Positions 23,058-34,020 of a stretch of 64,000 nucleotides of DNA are shown here, piece by piece. A model generated the notes under the pieces. It was not told the DNA's origin and ran no database searches. It worked only from the letters and a program-made list of their open reading frames with translations. The position numbers were made by a program, and so were the translations under genes. Positions within the stretch are counted from its first letter, which is position 1. The number at the start of each line of letters is the position of its first letter. Origin of the DNA: Megascapheus bottae (lineage: Eukaryota > Chordata > Mammalia > Rodentia > Geomyidae); assembly GCA_024803745.1 (NCBI GenBank), contig JANJXV010000099.1, positions 3,224,001 to 3,288,000 on the forward strand, given 5' to 3'.

Positions 23058-24241
23058 TTAGATGGTATGCTGTTTAGGTGCCATTTCTTTCCCTATATTG
23101 CATTTATTTTGGTTTTCTATGTATAGAGCATCTTTGAGAATTCTCTGTAGTGTTGGTTTTGTTTCGACATATTGTTGCAGCTTTTCCCTGGAATGGAATG
23201 TTTTTATTTTTCCCTCAGTTATGAATGAGAGCTTAGCTGGCTACAGTATTCTTGGTTGGTAGTTATTTGATATAAGGGCATGACATATATGCTTCCAGTC
23301 ACTTCGTGCTTGCATGGTCTCTGCTGAGAAATCTGGGGTTATTCTGATTGGTTTGCCTTTGTAGGTTACTGATCCCTTTTCCCTGGCTGCCTTTAGGATC
23401 TTTCCTTTCGTTTCTATTGATCCAGTTCGGATCACAATGTGGCGGTGGGATGTTCTTTTCTGGTCAGGTCTGTTTGGGGTTCTAAAAGCTTCTCGTATGT
23501 GGATGGGCCTGCCCTTCTGGATATTTGGGAAATTCTCTGAGATGATTCCCTGAAGTATATCTCCAATACCATTGACCTCTTTCTCCACGCCCTCCTCAGT
23601 ACCAACTAGCCTTAAATTAGGCTTCCTAATTGTATCTTGGACCTCCTGAAGCGCTCTCTCATATTTCCTAGATTTGGATTGACTCATTTTCTGTTCTTTA
23701 TAATACCTAAATTATCTTCAGCCACGGAAATTCCCTCCTCTGCAATGTCTAACCTGCTATCAAAGCTATCTACTTTATTTTTCATCTCCCTTGCTTCTAA
23801 TTGCTCACTTCTGATGCCTTGCATCCCTTGTTTTAGATCATGTATGGATTTCTTTATCTCCTTGATTTCCGTTTGAGTGGTTAGCTCAGTAGCTTTATTT
23901 TCTTTGGACATTTGCTGGAGTTTGGTCACGTTTTTATTTGTGGATTCTTTGAATTCATCCATCTTTCTTTGAAAAACCTTTATTATGGCCTCCTTTATGG
24001 CTTCTTCTTTTTCACTTATCACCTTGTTTTTGCTTTCCTCTTGTTCAGGTATGGCTTCCTCAATTATCTCTTTCTTTATATTTTCACATTTTTCATTAAT
24101 GATGTTTATCAATTGCATTTGTGTAGCAATTGGAAGACTCTCCTCTAGGTTTGCCAGTGACTGTTCCATTGTCTGTTTACATTGGGTGGGGGATGTTGTT
24201 TCTTGATTTGACATTTTTCTTGAGTTTCTTGTTCTGCCCAT
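23058..24241 (-). pseudogene. L1 ORF1 pseudogene, U3
   Basis: Two pieces, 23684-24241 and 23241-23687, are separated only by the 4-bp deletion at about 23700. The second keeps the RRM and CTD signatures 'RKPNLRLVG' and 'AAREKGSVTYKGKPIRIT', then meets the common TAG at 23241-23243. The remaining 60 codons are open to TAA at 23058-23060. Confidence 0.9.
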
Positions 24242-24927
24242 TTGAAAATGGGAGCAAGATTACTACTAAATACGATTATAGTTTTTCAGATATAACCAAC
24301 CTAGACCTCTGTAGCTGGCAGACACTAGATGTTCACAAGTTTTGATTGGTATTATCACTCTTTCTTTTTGTGCACTTACAGACCAGCCTAATACAACCAC
24401 TGATAAGCGATTTATACCCCAAACAATAAGCCTCTCGATCCAATCTCTATTGTCTTTAAGTCCCTCTGAGCCTAGAGAATAATTAACCACCTACATATAC
24501 AATATTGCTCAACAGCCATCAAGTGTAGATCCGTGCAGTATAAGGGTTGAAAGACGAGCAGAGGTCCAGAGATAGAAAAAAAGAATGAGAGAGGTCAGGG
24601 GAGGTGCAAGAGGATTAACGTAGGAGTGTAAGAATATTGTAGTAATGAAGAAAAGTTATAGCATAAGGATAACTGACATAAGTTGGTAAGTAGGTAGCAT
24701 ATTTGAGTACAAAGTTTGGAAAGTATTAGAATAAAACTTATGTGTTGCTGCACGACTAGCTCTTAGCCCAACCAGTGGCCTCACAGTGGACCATGGGATG
24801 GATCTGTTTTTCTTGTCTACGTTGAGGGAAAGGGGTATTTCACAAGATGCAGAAGCGAAGATTTCAGAAGCAAATGCTGTGAGTGAATTAGCTCGTAAAA
24901 AGCTTTTTTATTTTCTTTTATCTTTCT

Positions 24928-25110
24928 GCCAGTCTTGGGGCTTGAATTCAGGGCCTGAGCACTGTCCTCGGGTTTTCTCAAGTCTAGCCCTCTGCCACTT
25001 GAGCCACAGTGCCACATCTAGATTTTCTATCTATGTGGTACTGAGCAATCAAACCCAGATCTTCATGGATGCTAGGCAAGCACTCTACCACTATGCCAAA
25101 CTCTCAACCC
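24928..25110 (-). repeat. ID-type dimeric SINE 1, spacer U3
   Basis: Same site and orientation as elsewhere in the array. Confidence 0.75.
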
Positions 25111-25129
25111 TGACATAGTAATTATAAAG

Positions 25130-25148
25130 TCATCATCATCATCATCAT
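25130..25148 (+). repeat. (TCA)6 microsatellite, spacer U3
   Basis: Six copies. Confidence 0.9.
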
Positions 25149-25347
25149 ATCCAAATATCCTTTCTCCTACAAAGAATGAACACTTAACTGTGTCTAATGC
25201 TTTTTTTTTAATTTCACTAATTCTTCTGTGTTTTTCCCTCTTGCATTTTTTACACATAACAGCAAAGCTAATCATCAGGAAAAAATTGATAAGGATACAG
25301 AAACCTAGTAATATCCTAGTAGATTGACTTCAAAAATATGTGCAAGA

Positions 25348-25544
25348 TGCCCTGTGTGTTTGACCTAGTGGGAGAGTCCTTGGCTACCAAGCAGTAAGCC
25401 TCAGGTTTGATTCCTCATTACCACATACATAGAAAACGCTGCAAGTGGTGCTGTGGCTCGGTGGGACAGCTAAAGCCTAAAGAAAGCCCAAGAACAATGT
25501 TCACACTCTGAGGTCAAGTCCCAAGACTAGCAAAAACAAAAAAA
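25348..25544 (+). repeat. ID-type dimeric SINE 2, spacer U3
   Basis: Tail one A shorter than in U2. Confidence 0.8.
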
Positions 25545-26287
25545 TTCGACAAGGGGCAAAATGCAGGCAGAGAAGGCACTGTGAAGGAAATGTTTTGTAA
25601 AGGATGAGGGCAATATTGACCCTTAAGTTTGGATCTTACCTAAGAAAGGTACCTTGAGCCTTAGACCAGACTGGTAGTTGGGCCTAGTGGAAGACATTGG
25701 GATTGGACAAATAAAGTGTGCTGTATACTACATCCACATGTATATTGTGAGATTGGAGGAGAGATTCAGCCTCCACTATGTCTTTGGTGAGGTCTTTTGT
25801 GAGCAAGGATCTTTGGTCATTGGGCCCTGAAAGGTGACCCTGCCTCCCTCACAATGGAACAGAATATGGAACCCTGGTAACCAAGCCACTGTAACTAACA
25901 ACCAGCTCAAGCCAGCTCACTTGGCCTGTGGCTCAGGAGGAAGAAAGATGTTGCTGTGCTGTTGCCAAAGGTCAGGAAACTCGAGGCTCAGGCATGGAAG
26001 TTGTGGATGTCTTACTCGAAGATGTACATGCTAGATCATTGCCAAGCCACAAATCCAGTATAACAGAACTTTCTCGAAGAAGAAGGCCAGGAAAATCCAG
26101 GGCAACCAGATGAGGTAAATTTCTAAGAAGAAATGTATTTGACCCCATCATCCTCCCCACACACTACAACTTTCTTTTTTTTCATTTTTTTATTGTAATT
26201 AGTAAAAGGGTTAGATGATATTTGCCAGATAGAAGGTGCATTAATTCACATACATTGATACCCTTTCACATGTCTTGGTACCCATTT

Positions 26288-26335
26288 CCCTCCAACCCCA
26301 CACCCCCCATCCATCTTGGTTATCCCCCCTTCCCT
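26288..26335 (-). other. G-run block in L1 3' UTR, U4
   Basis: One run is interrupted relative to U3 ('ccccccatccatc' on the plus strand), but at least four runs remain, with 'GGGAAGGGGGG' near the ORF2 side. Confidence 0.6.
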
Positions 26336-26588
26336 ATCAAATTTCAAATATCCAAATACAAATAAATTCAATATATCAGATAACAAAGTGAGATACTATA
26401 CCAATATGGGATAACCAAGGGACAGCAAGCGAGATGAGAGACAACATAGTACATTAAGGACAACAATCATTCATTATATGGCTTTTGTGTCAATATCCTG
26501 GAGGTCCTTTCAATTAGCTTCACATTATATGGCCTTATATATGGCCTTTTGCTCTATTGCCAATCTCTGCTAGTAGAGCCCAAGGTTT

Positions 26589-29500
26589 CTACTGATTATG
26601 ATGAATGAAGGAAACCACTGAGCCTAAGTTCCTTTGACTCTGGCTTACTTCACTTAAGATGATTTGTTCTAATCTTTCCATTTCCTAACAAATGGGGCGA
26701 TGTCATTCTTTCTGACAGCAGCATAGAATTCCATTGTGTACAAATACCACAACTTGTTGATCCACTCATCAACTGAGGGACATCTGGGTTGGTTCCATAT
26801 CTTTGCTATGGTGAATAGTGCTGCAATGAACATTGTTGTGCTAGTGGGTTTAGTATGCCCTTGTTTCTGGATTGTTGGGTAAATGCCAAGTACTGGAATT
26901 GCTGGGTCATAGGGGAGTTGTATGTTTAGCGTTTTGTGGCACTGCCGCACTGCTTTCCATAGTGGTTGAACGAGTTTGCACTCCCACCAACAGTGTAGTA
27001 GTGATCCCTCCTGACCACATCCCCTCCAGCATCTGTTGTCATTCGTTTTCCTGATCCTGGCCATTCTAACTGGAGTTAGGTGGAATCTTAGACTCGTTTT
27101 GATTTGCATTTCTTTTATGACCAGAGATGTTGAGCATTTCTTCATATGTCTATAGGCCATTTTTGTTTCTTCTTCAGAGAAGACTCTCTTTAAGTCTTTG
27201 GCCCATTTTGTAATGGGATGGGTGTTACTTTGGAGGTTAGTTTTGGAGTGATTCCATTTTTTGAGTTGTGGATATATTTTAGATATGAGGCCTTGTTCCG
27301 TTGTTTGGGTGGTGAAGATCTTCTCCCACTCTGTAGGCTTCTTGATTAGTTTACTAGCTATATCCGTTGCCATACAAAAGCTCTGCAGTTTAATGCAGTC
27401 CCACTTATCCAGCCTTTCTCTGATTTGTTGTGATTCTTGGTCCCTATTAAGAAAGTTTCGACCTGTACCAAGGAGGCCTAGTGTATCTCCTATTCCTTCC
27501 TGTAAACTTTTCAGTGTGTCAGCTTTTACCTCCACGTCTTTGATCCATTTGGAGTTAATTCTAGTGCAAGGGGACAAAGAAGGATCCAACTTTAGTTTTC
27601 TGCAGGTGTTTAACCAGTTCTGCCAGCACAACTTGTTGAAGAGGCTATCTTTCTTCCATTCTATTTTTTTGGCTCCCTGGTCAAAGATTAGGTGGCCATA
27701 GGTCTGTGGTTTAATATCTGGGTCCGCAGTTCTACTCCATTGGACTTCAGGCCTGTTCTTGTGCCAGTACCAAGCTGTTTTGAGAATTATAGCTCTGTAA
27801 TAGAGCCTTAAGTTTGGAATTGAAATTCCTCCAGCGCTGTTCTTTCTGCTAAGAAGTGTTTTTGCTATACGGGGTCTTTTATTATTCCATATGAAATTTT
27901 GAATTGCCTCTTCTATGTCTTTAAAGAATGACATTGGGATGTTGATGGGTATTACATTGAATTTGTAGATAGCCCTTGGCAAGATTGTCATTTTCACAAT
28001 GTTGATTCTTCCAATCCAGGAGCACGGGAGGTTTTTCCATTTCCTTAGTTCTGCTTTAATTTCCTTTTTTAGGGTTTTAAAGTTTTCATCTAAACGGTCC
28101 TTTACATTCTTAGTTAAGCTAATTGCTAGGTACCTTATTTTCTTTAAGGCTATTGTGAAAGGATTTTCTTTCCTGATTATTGCCTCGTTCCTCTCAGTGT
28201 TGGCGTAAAGTAAGGCAGTTGATTTGTGAGGGTTGATTTTATGGCCTGCTACCCTTCCAAAGCTTTGAATCAGCTCAAGGAGCTTGGGAGTAGAGTCTAT
28301 AGGATTCTTTAAATACAGAATCATGTCATCGGCAAAGAGGGATAGTTTTATTTCCTCTTTCCCTGCTTGGATCCCCTTTATGCTTGCTTCTTGCCTTATT
28401 GCACTGCCTAGGAATTCTAGTACTATGTTAAAAAGGAGTGGAGAGAGTGGGCATCTTTGTCTCGTTCCTGATTTTAGAGGGAATGGCTTTAGATTTTCAC
28501 CATTAAGTATAATACTAGCAGTGGGTTTCTCATACACAGCCTTTATTACATTGAGAAATGTTCCATGGATTCCTAGTTTCTCCACATCTTTTAACATAAA
28601 GGGGTTTTGGATCTTGTCAAATGCCTTTTCCGCATCTATTGAGACAATCATGTGATTTTATCCCTGCTCCTGTTGATGTGTTGAATTATATTAATTGATT
28701 TGTGTATGTTGAACCAGCTTTGCCTCCCTGTGATGAATCCAGTTTGATCATAGTGTATATTTTTTTTGATGAGTTGTTGTAGACGGTTGGCCAGTATTTT
28801 GTTGAGAAGTTTTGCATCGATGTTCATCAAAGAAATGGGTCTATAGATCACTTTCTTTGATGAATCTCTGTCTGGTTTGGGGATGAGGGATATGCTGGCT
28901 TCACAGAATCAGTTTAGTAAAGAACCTTCATTTTCAATTTCGTTGAAGAACTTGAGGAGTATTGCTGTGAGCTCTGCTTTGAAGACCTTATAGAATTCAG
29001 CTGTGAATCCATCTGGCCCTGGGCTCTTTTTAAGTGGAAGTTGTCTAATTTCCATTTCTATTTCAGAGCTTGAAATAGGCCTGTTGAGTTGGGTTAGCTC
29101 TTCTTGGTTCAGTGTGTGTATGTTAATATTGTCTAGGAATTCATCCATTTCTTCTAGATTCTCAAATTTGCTGGCGTAAAGGTTTGAGAAGTATTCCCTC
29201 ATGATATTCTGGATCTTGGTAATTTCTGTCGTGATATTACCATTTTCATCTGCGATTTTGTTTATTTCGATATGCTCTCTTCTTTTTTTGGTAAGATTTG
29301 CTAAGGGCTTGTCAATTTTGTTAATTCTTTCAAGAACCAACTCCTTGTTTTGTTGATTCTTTCTATAGTTTTTTTTATTCCAAATCATTTAATTCTGCTT
29401 TGATTTTAATAATTTGCTTTCTCCTAATGGGTTTAGGGTTGGTTTGTTGCTCTTTTTCCAGGAGGTTAAGGTGAGACATTAACTACTTGGTTTGCCATTT

Positions 29501-30430
29501 TTCCAACTTGCTGTTGTAGGCACTCCACGCTATAAATTTTCCTCTGAGTACTGCCTTTGTTGTGTCCCTAAGGAGTTGATATTTGTGTGCTCCTTATTGT
29601 TAAATTTCATAAACAGTTGGATATCTGTTCTGATCTCTTCGATTACCCATTGTTTTTGATTCAACAATGTGTGGTTCATTCTCCATGAGTTACAGGGTTT
29701 TCTTTGGTGGAGATGTGTGTTCAGCTCCAATTTGATGCCTTTATGGTCTGAGAGTGTGCATGGAATAATTTCAGTGTTTCTGAATCTGTCCAGGTTTGCT
29801 TTATGGCCTAAGATGTGGTCTATTTTGGAAAATGTTCCATGTGCTGCTGAGAAAAACGTATATTGTGGTGTTACTGGGTGGAATATTCTGAAGATGTCTG
29901 TTAGATCTAGTTGGTCTATATAGTTGTTCAGTTCTAAGGTTTCTCTGTTGAGTTTTTGCCTTGTTGATCTGTCCATAGGTGAGAGTGGTGTGTTAAACTC
30001 ACCAACAATCACTGTGTTTCGATCTATGTATGGTTTCAGTGTAAGTAAAGTTTGCTTGATGAAGTTTGGAGCTCCGGGATTGGGTGTGTAAATATTTAGG
30101 ATTGTTATGTCTTCCGGGAGGAAAGATCCCTTTAGTAGTATGTAGTAACCTTCTTTGTCTTTTCTTACTAATTTTAGTTTGAAGTCTATTGTATCTGATA
30201 TGAGGATGGCAACTCTAGCCTGTTTATGGGGGCAGTTAGCTTGATAGAGTTTATTCCAACCTCTCACTTTCAAAAGATGATTGTTTTTGGGTAAGATGTG
30301 TCTCTCGAAGTCAGCAGAACGATGGCTCTTGCTTTTTGATCCAACTAGACAACCTATGCCGTTTAATTGGAGAGTAAAGTCCATTGATATTGAGAGTTAG
30401 GATTGAGAGATATTTATTAGTTCCTACCAT
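26589..30430 (-). pseudogene. L1 ORF2 pseudogene, U4
   Basis: The 660-codon RT segment is 26669-28651. A private 2-bp loss near 26672 ('ttctaatctttcc') puts the last 30 or so codons out of frame. Motif B has a private Gly-to-Arg ('GTRQRCPL'). Motif C is FADD with a GCC Ala codon, shared only with U3. Endonuclease 29530-30384 and RT N-terminal segment 28909-29388 (private Asn-to-Ser, 'LYASKFEN'). Confidence 0.9.
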
Positions 30431-30661
30431 TTTTAAAAGCTTTTAGTAGGGCCTGTGTCTTGACAGTTCTTGTGGTCCTTAGATGGTATGCTGTTTAGGT
30501 GCCATTTCTTTCCCTATATTGCATTTATTTAGGTTTTCTATGTATAGAGCATCTTTGAGAATTCTCTGTAGTGTTGGTTTTGTTTCGACATAATTTTGCA
30601 GCTTTTCCCTGGAATGGAATGTTTTTATTTTTCCCTCAGTTATGAATGAGAGCTTAGCTGG

Positions 30662-31666
30662 CTACAGTATTCTTGGTTGGTAGTTATTTGATATAAGGGC
30701 ATGACATATATGCTTCCAGTCACTTCGTGCTTGCATGGTCTCTGCTGAGAAATCTGGGGTTATTCTGATTGGTTTGCCTTTGTAGGTTACTGATCCCTTT
30801 TCCCTGGCTACATTTAGGATCTTTCCTTTCGTTTCTATTGATCCAGTTCGGATCACAATGTGGCCGTGGGATGTTCTTTTCTGGTCAGGTCTGTTTGGGG
30901 TTCTAAAAGCTTCTCGTATCTGGATGGGCCTGCCCTTCTGGATATTTGGGAAATTCTCTGAGATGATTCCCTGAAGTATATTTCCAATACCATTGACCTC
31001 TTTCTCCACGCTCTCCTCAATACCAACTAGCCTTAAATTAGGCTTCCTAATTGTATCTTGGACCTCCTGAAGCGCTCTCTCATATTTCCTAGATTTGGAT
31101 TGACTCATTTTCTGTTCTTTCTCTATAATACCTAAATTATCTTCAGCCACGGAAATTCTCTCCTCTGCATTGTCTAACCTGCTATCAAAGCTATCTACTT
31201 TATTTTTCATCTCCCTTGCTTCTAATTGCTCACTTTTGATGCCTTGCATCTCTTGTTTTAGATCATGTATGGATTTCTTTATCTCCTTGATTTCCTTTTG
31301 AGTGGTTAGCTCAGTAGCTTTATTTTCTTTGGACATTTGCTGGAGTTTGGTCACGTTTTTATTTGTGGATTCTTTGAATTCATCCATCTTTCTTTGAAAA
31401 ACCTTTATTATGGCCTCCTTTATGGCTTCTTCTTTTTCACTTATCACCTTGTTTTTGCTTTCCTCTTGTTCAGGTATGGCTTCCTCCATTATCTCTTTCT
31501 TTATATTTTCACAATTTTCATTAATGATGTTTATCAAATGCATTTGTGTAGCAATTGGAAGACTCTCCTCTAGGTTTGCCAGTGACTGTTCCATTGTCTG
31601 TTTACATTGGGTGGGGGATGTTGTTTCTTGATTTGACATTTTTCTTGAGTTTCTTGTTCTGCCCAT
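30662..31666 (-). CDS. L1 ORF1p-like ORF, 334 aa, C-terminally truncated (U4)
   Basis: This is one of three ORF1 copies open from the natural ATG to the array-wide TAG. Residues 1-25 are a basic, Ser/Thr-rich N-terminus. About 30-180 are charged and heptad-like (coiled coil). About 185-290 correspond to the RRM ('YERALQEVQDTIRKPNLRLVG') and about 290-334 to the start of the CTD ('KGKPIRITPDFSAETMQAR'). The last 60 residues, beginning at the conserved 'PAKLSF', lie beyond the stop at 30662-30664, in an open frame ending at 30479. No 4-bp deletion is present. Function is unlikely because the CTD is cut; expression is unknown. Confidence 0.8.
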   Translation of the reverse strand: MGRTRNSRKMSNQETTSPTQCKQTMEQSLANLEESLPIATQMHLINIINENCENIKKEIMEEAIPEQEESKNKVISEKEEAIKEAIIKVFQRKMDEFKESTNKNVTKLQQMSKENKATELTTQKEIKEIKKSIHDLKQEMQGIKSEQLEAREMKNKVDSFDSRLDNAEERISVAEDNLGIIEKEQKMSQSKSRKYERALQEVQDTIRKPNLRLVGIEESVEKEVNGIGNILQGIISENFPNIQKGRPIQIREAFRTPNRPDQKRTSHGHIVIRTGSIETKGKILNVAREKGSVTYKGKPIRITPDFSAETMQARSDWKHICHALISNNYQPRIL

Positions 31667-32353
31667 TTGAAAATGGGAGCAAGATTACTACTAAATACGA
31701 TTATAGATTTTCAGATATAACCAACCTAGACCTCTGTAGCTGGCAGACACTAGATGTTCACAAGTTTTGATTGGTATTATCACTCTTTCTTTTTGTGCAC
31801 TTACAGACCAGCCTAATACAACCACTGATAAGCGATTTATACCCAAAACAATAAGCCTCTCAATCCAATCTCTATTGTCTTTAAGTCCCTCTGAGCCTAG
31901 AGAATAATTAACCACCTACATATACAATATTGCTCAACAGCCATCAAGTGTAGATCCGTGCAGTATAAGGGTTGAAAGACGAGCAGAGGTCCAGAGATAG
32001 AAAAAAAGAATGAGAGAGGTCAGGGGAGGTGCAAGAGGATTAACGTAGGAGTGTAAGAATATTGTAGTAATGAAGAAAAGTTATAGCATAAGGATAACTG
32101 ACATAAGTTGGTAAGTAGGTAGCATATTTGAGTACAAAGTTTGGAAAGTATTAGAATAAAACTTATGTGTTGCTGCACGACTAGCTCTTAGCCCAACCAG
32201 TGGCCTCACAGTGGACCATGGGATGGATCTGTTTTTCTTGTCTACGTTGAGGGAAAGGGGTATTTCACAAGATGCAGAAGCGAAGATTTCAGAAGCAAAT
32301 GCTGTGAGTGAATTAGCTCGTAAAAAGCATTTTTATTTTTCTTTTATCTTTCT

Positions 32354-32535
32354 GCAAGTCTTGGGGCTTGAATTCAGGGCCTGAGCACTGTCACGGGTTT
32401 TCTCAAGTCTAGCCCTCTGCCACTTGAGCCACAGTGCCACATCTAGATTTTCTATCTATGTGGTACTGAGCAATCAAACCCAGATCTTCATGGATGCTAG
32501 GCAAGCACTCTACCACTATGCCAAACTCTCAACCC
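32354..32535 (-). repeat. ID-type dimeric SINE 1, spacer U4
   Basis: Has a private 2-bp deletion and 'ctgcaagtcttgg' at its left edge. Confidence 0.75.
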
Positions 32536-32554
32536 TGACATAGTAATTATAAAG

Positions 32555-32579
32555 TCATCATCATCATCATCATCATCAT
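32555..32579 (+). repeat. (TCA)8 microsatellite, spacer U4
   Basis: Eight copies plus T, the only unit in the window with this length. Confidence 0.92.
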
Positions 32580-32777
32580 ATCCAAATATCCTTTCTCCTA
32601 CAAAGAATGAACACTTAACTGTGTCTAATGCTTTTTTTTAATTTCACTAATTCTTCTGTGTTTTTCCCTCTTGCATTTTTTACACATGACAGCAAAGCTA
32701 ATCATCAGGAAAAAATTGATTAGGATACAGAAACCTAATAATATCCTAGTAGATTGACGTCAAAAACATGTGCAAGA

Positions 32778-32975
32778 TGCCCTGTGTGTTTGACCTAGTG
32801 GGAGAGTCCTTGGCTACCAAGCAGTAAGCCTCAGGTTTGATTCCTCATTACCACATACATAGAAAACGCTGCAAGTGGTGCTGTGGCTCGGTGGGACAGC
32901 TAAAGCCTAAAGAAAGCCCAAGAACAATGTTCACACTCTGAGGTCAAGTCCCAAGACTAGCAAAAACAAAAAAAA
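32778..32975 (+). repeat. ID-type dimeric SINE 2, spacer U4
   Basis: Same site; followed by a private 'ttcgccaagg'. Confidence 0.8.
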
Positions 32976-33719
32976 TTCGCCAAGGGGCAAAATGCAGGCA
33001 GAGAAGGCACTGTGAAGCAAATGTTTTGTAAAGGATGAGGGCAATATTGACCCTTAAGTTTGGATCTTACCTAAGAAAGTCTCCTTGAGCCTGAGACCCG
33101 ACTGGTAGTTGGGCCTAGTGGAAGACCTTGGGATTGGACAAATAAGGTTTGCTGTATACTACATCCACATGTATATTGTGAGATTGGAGGAGAGATTCAG
33201 CCTCCAGTATGTCTTTGGTGAGCTCTTTTGTGACCAAAGATCTTTGGTCATTGGGCCCTGAAAGGTGACCCTGCCTCCCTCACAATGGAACAGAATTTGG
33301 AACCCTGGTAACCAAGCCACTGTAACTAACAACCAGCTCAAGCCAGCTCACTTGGCCTGTGGCTCAGGAGGAAGAAAGATGTTGCTGTGCTGTTGCCCAA
33401 GGTCAGGAAACTCGAGGCTCAGGCATGGAAGTTGTGGATGTCTTACTCGAAGATGTACATGCTAGATCATTGCCAAGCCACAAATCCAGTATAACAGAAC
33501 TTTCTCAAAGAAGAAGGCCATGAAAATCCAGGGCAACCAGATGAGGTAAATTTCTAAGAAGAAATGTATTTGACCCCATCATCCACCCCACACACTACAA
33601 CTTTCTTTTTTTTTCATTTTTTTATTGTAATTAGTAAAAGGGTTAGATGATATTTGCCAGATAGAAGGTGCATTAATTCACATACATTGATACCCTTTCA
33701 CATGTCTTGGTACCCATTT

Positions 33720-33767
33720 CCCTCCAACCCCACACCCCCCACCCGTCTTGGTTTTCCCCCCTTCCCT
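33720..33767 (-). other. G-run block in L1 3' UTR, U5
   Basis: Full set of runs on the minus strand ('GGGAAGGGGGG', 'GGGTGGGGGG', 'GTGGGG', 'GGAGGG'). Confidence 0.7.
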
Positions 33768-34020
33768 ATAAAATTTCAAATATCCAAATACAAATAAATT
33801 CAATATATCAGAATACAAAGTGAGATACTATACCAATATGGGATAACCAAGGGACAGCAAACGAGATGAGAGACAACATAGTACATTAAGGACAACAATC
33901 ATTCATTATATGGCTTTTGTGTCAATATCCTGGAGGTCCTTTCAATTAGCTTCACATTATATGGCCTTATATATGGCCTTTTGCTCTATTGCCAAGCTCT
34001 GGTAGTAGAGCCCAAGATTT

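Larger units (their letters stand above)
18749..24241 (-). mobile_element. L1 of U3 (longest intact RT segment)
   Basis: T-rich 3' end at 18749, 3' UTR to 19165, ORF2 19166-23009, ORF1 23058-24241. The left part matches U4 and the right part matches U2, so this L1 is itself a junction product. Confidence 0.93.
24242..26170. repeat. Inter-L1 spacer, U3
   Basis: Sister of the U2 spacer (see the shared bases there), with private changes such as 'aaaggtaccttgagcctta' near 25648 and 'gattgacttcaaaa' near 25325. SINEs and (TCA)6 at 24928-25544; the remainder is unidentified. Confidence 0.72.
26171..31666 (-). mobile_element. L1 of U4
   Basis: ORF2 is U3-like and ORF1 is U5-U8-like, so a recombination point lies between about 30384 and 31120. 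The 3' UTR runs 26200-26588. Confidence 0.93.
31667..33601. repeat. Inter-L1 spacer, U4
   Basis: Private features: eight TCA repeats, loss of two bases in SINE 1 ('gtcacgggttttc' near 32391) and 'gagctcttttgtgaccaaag' near 33222. The part after 32975 is unidentified. Confidence 0.72.
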
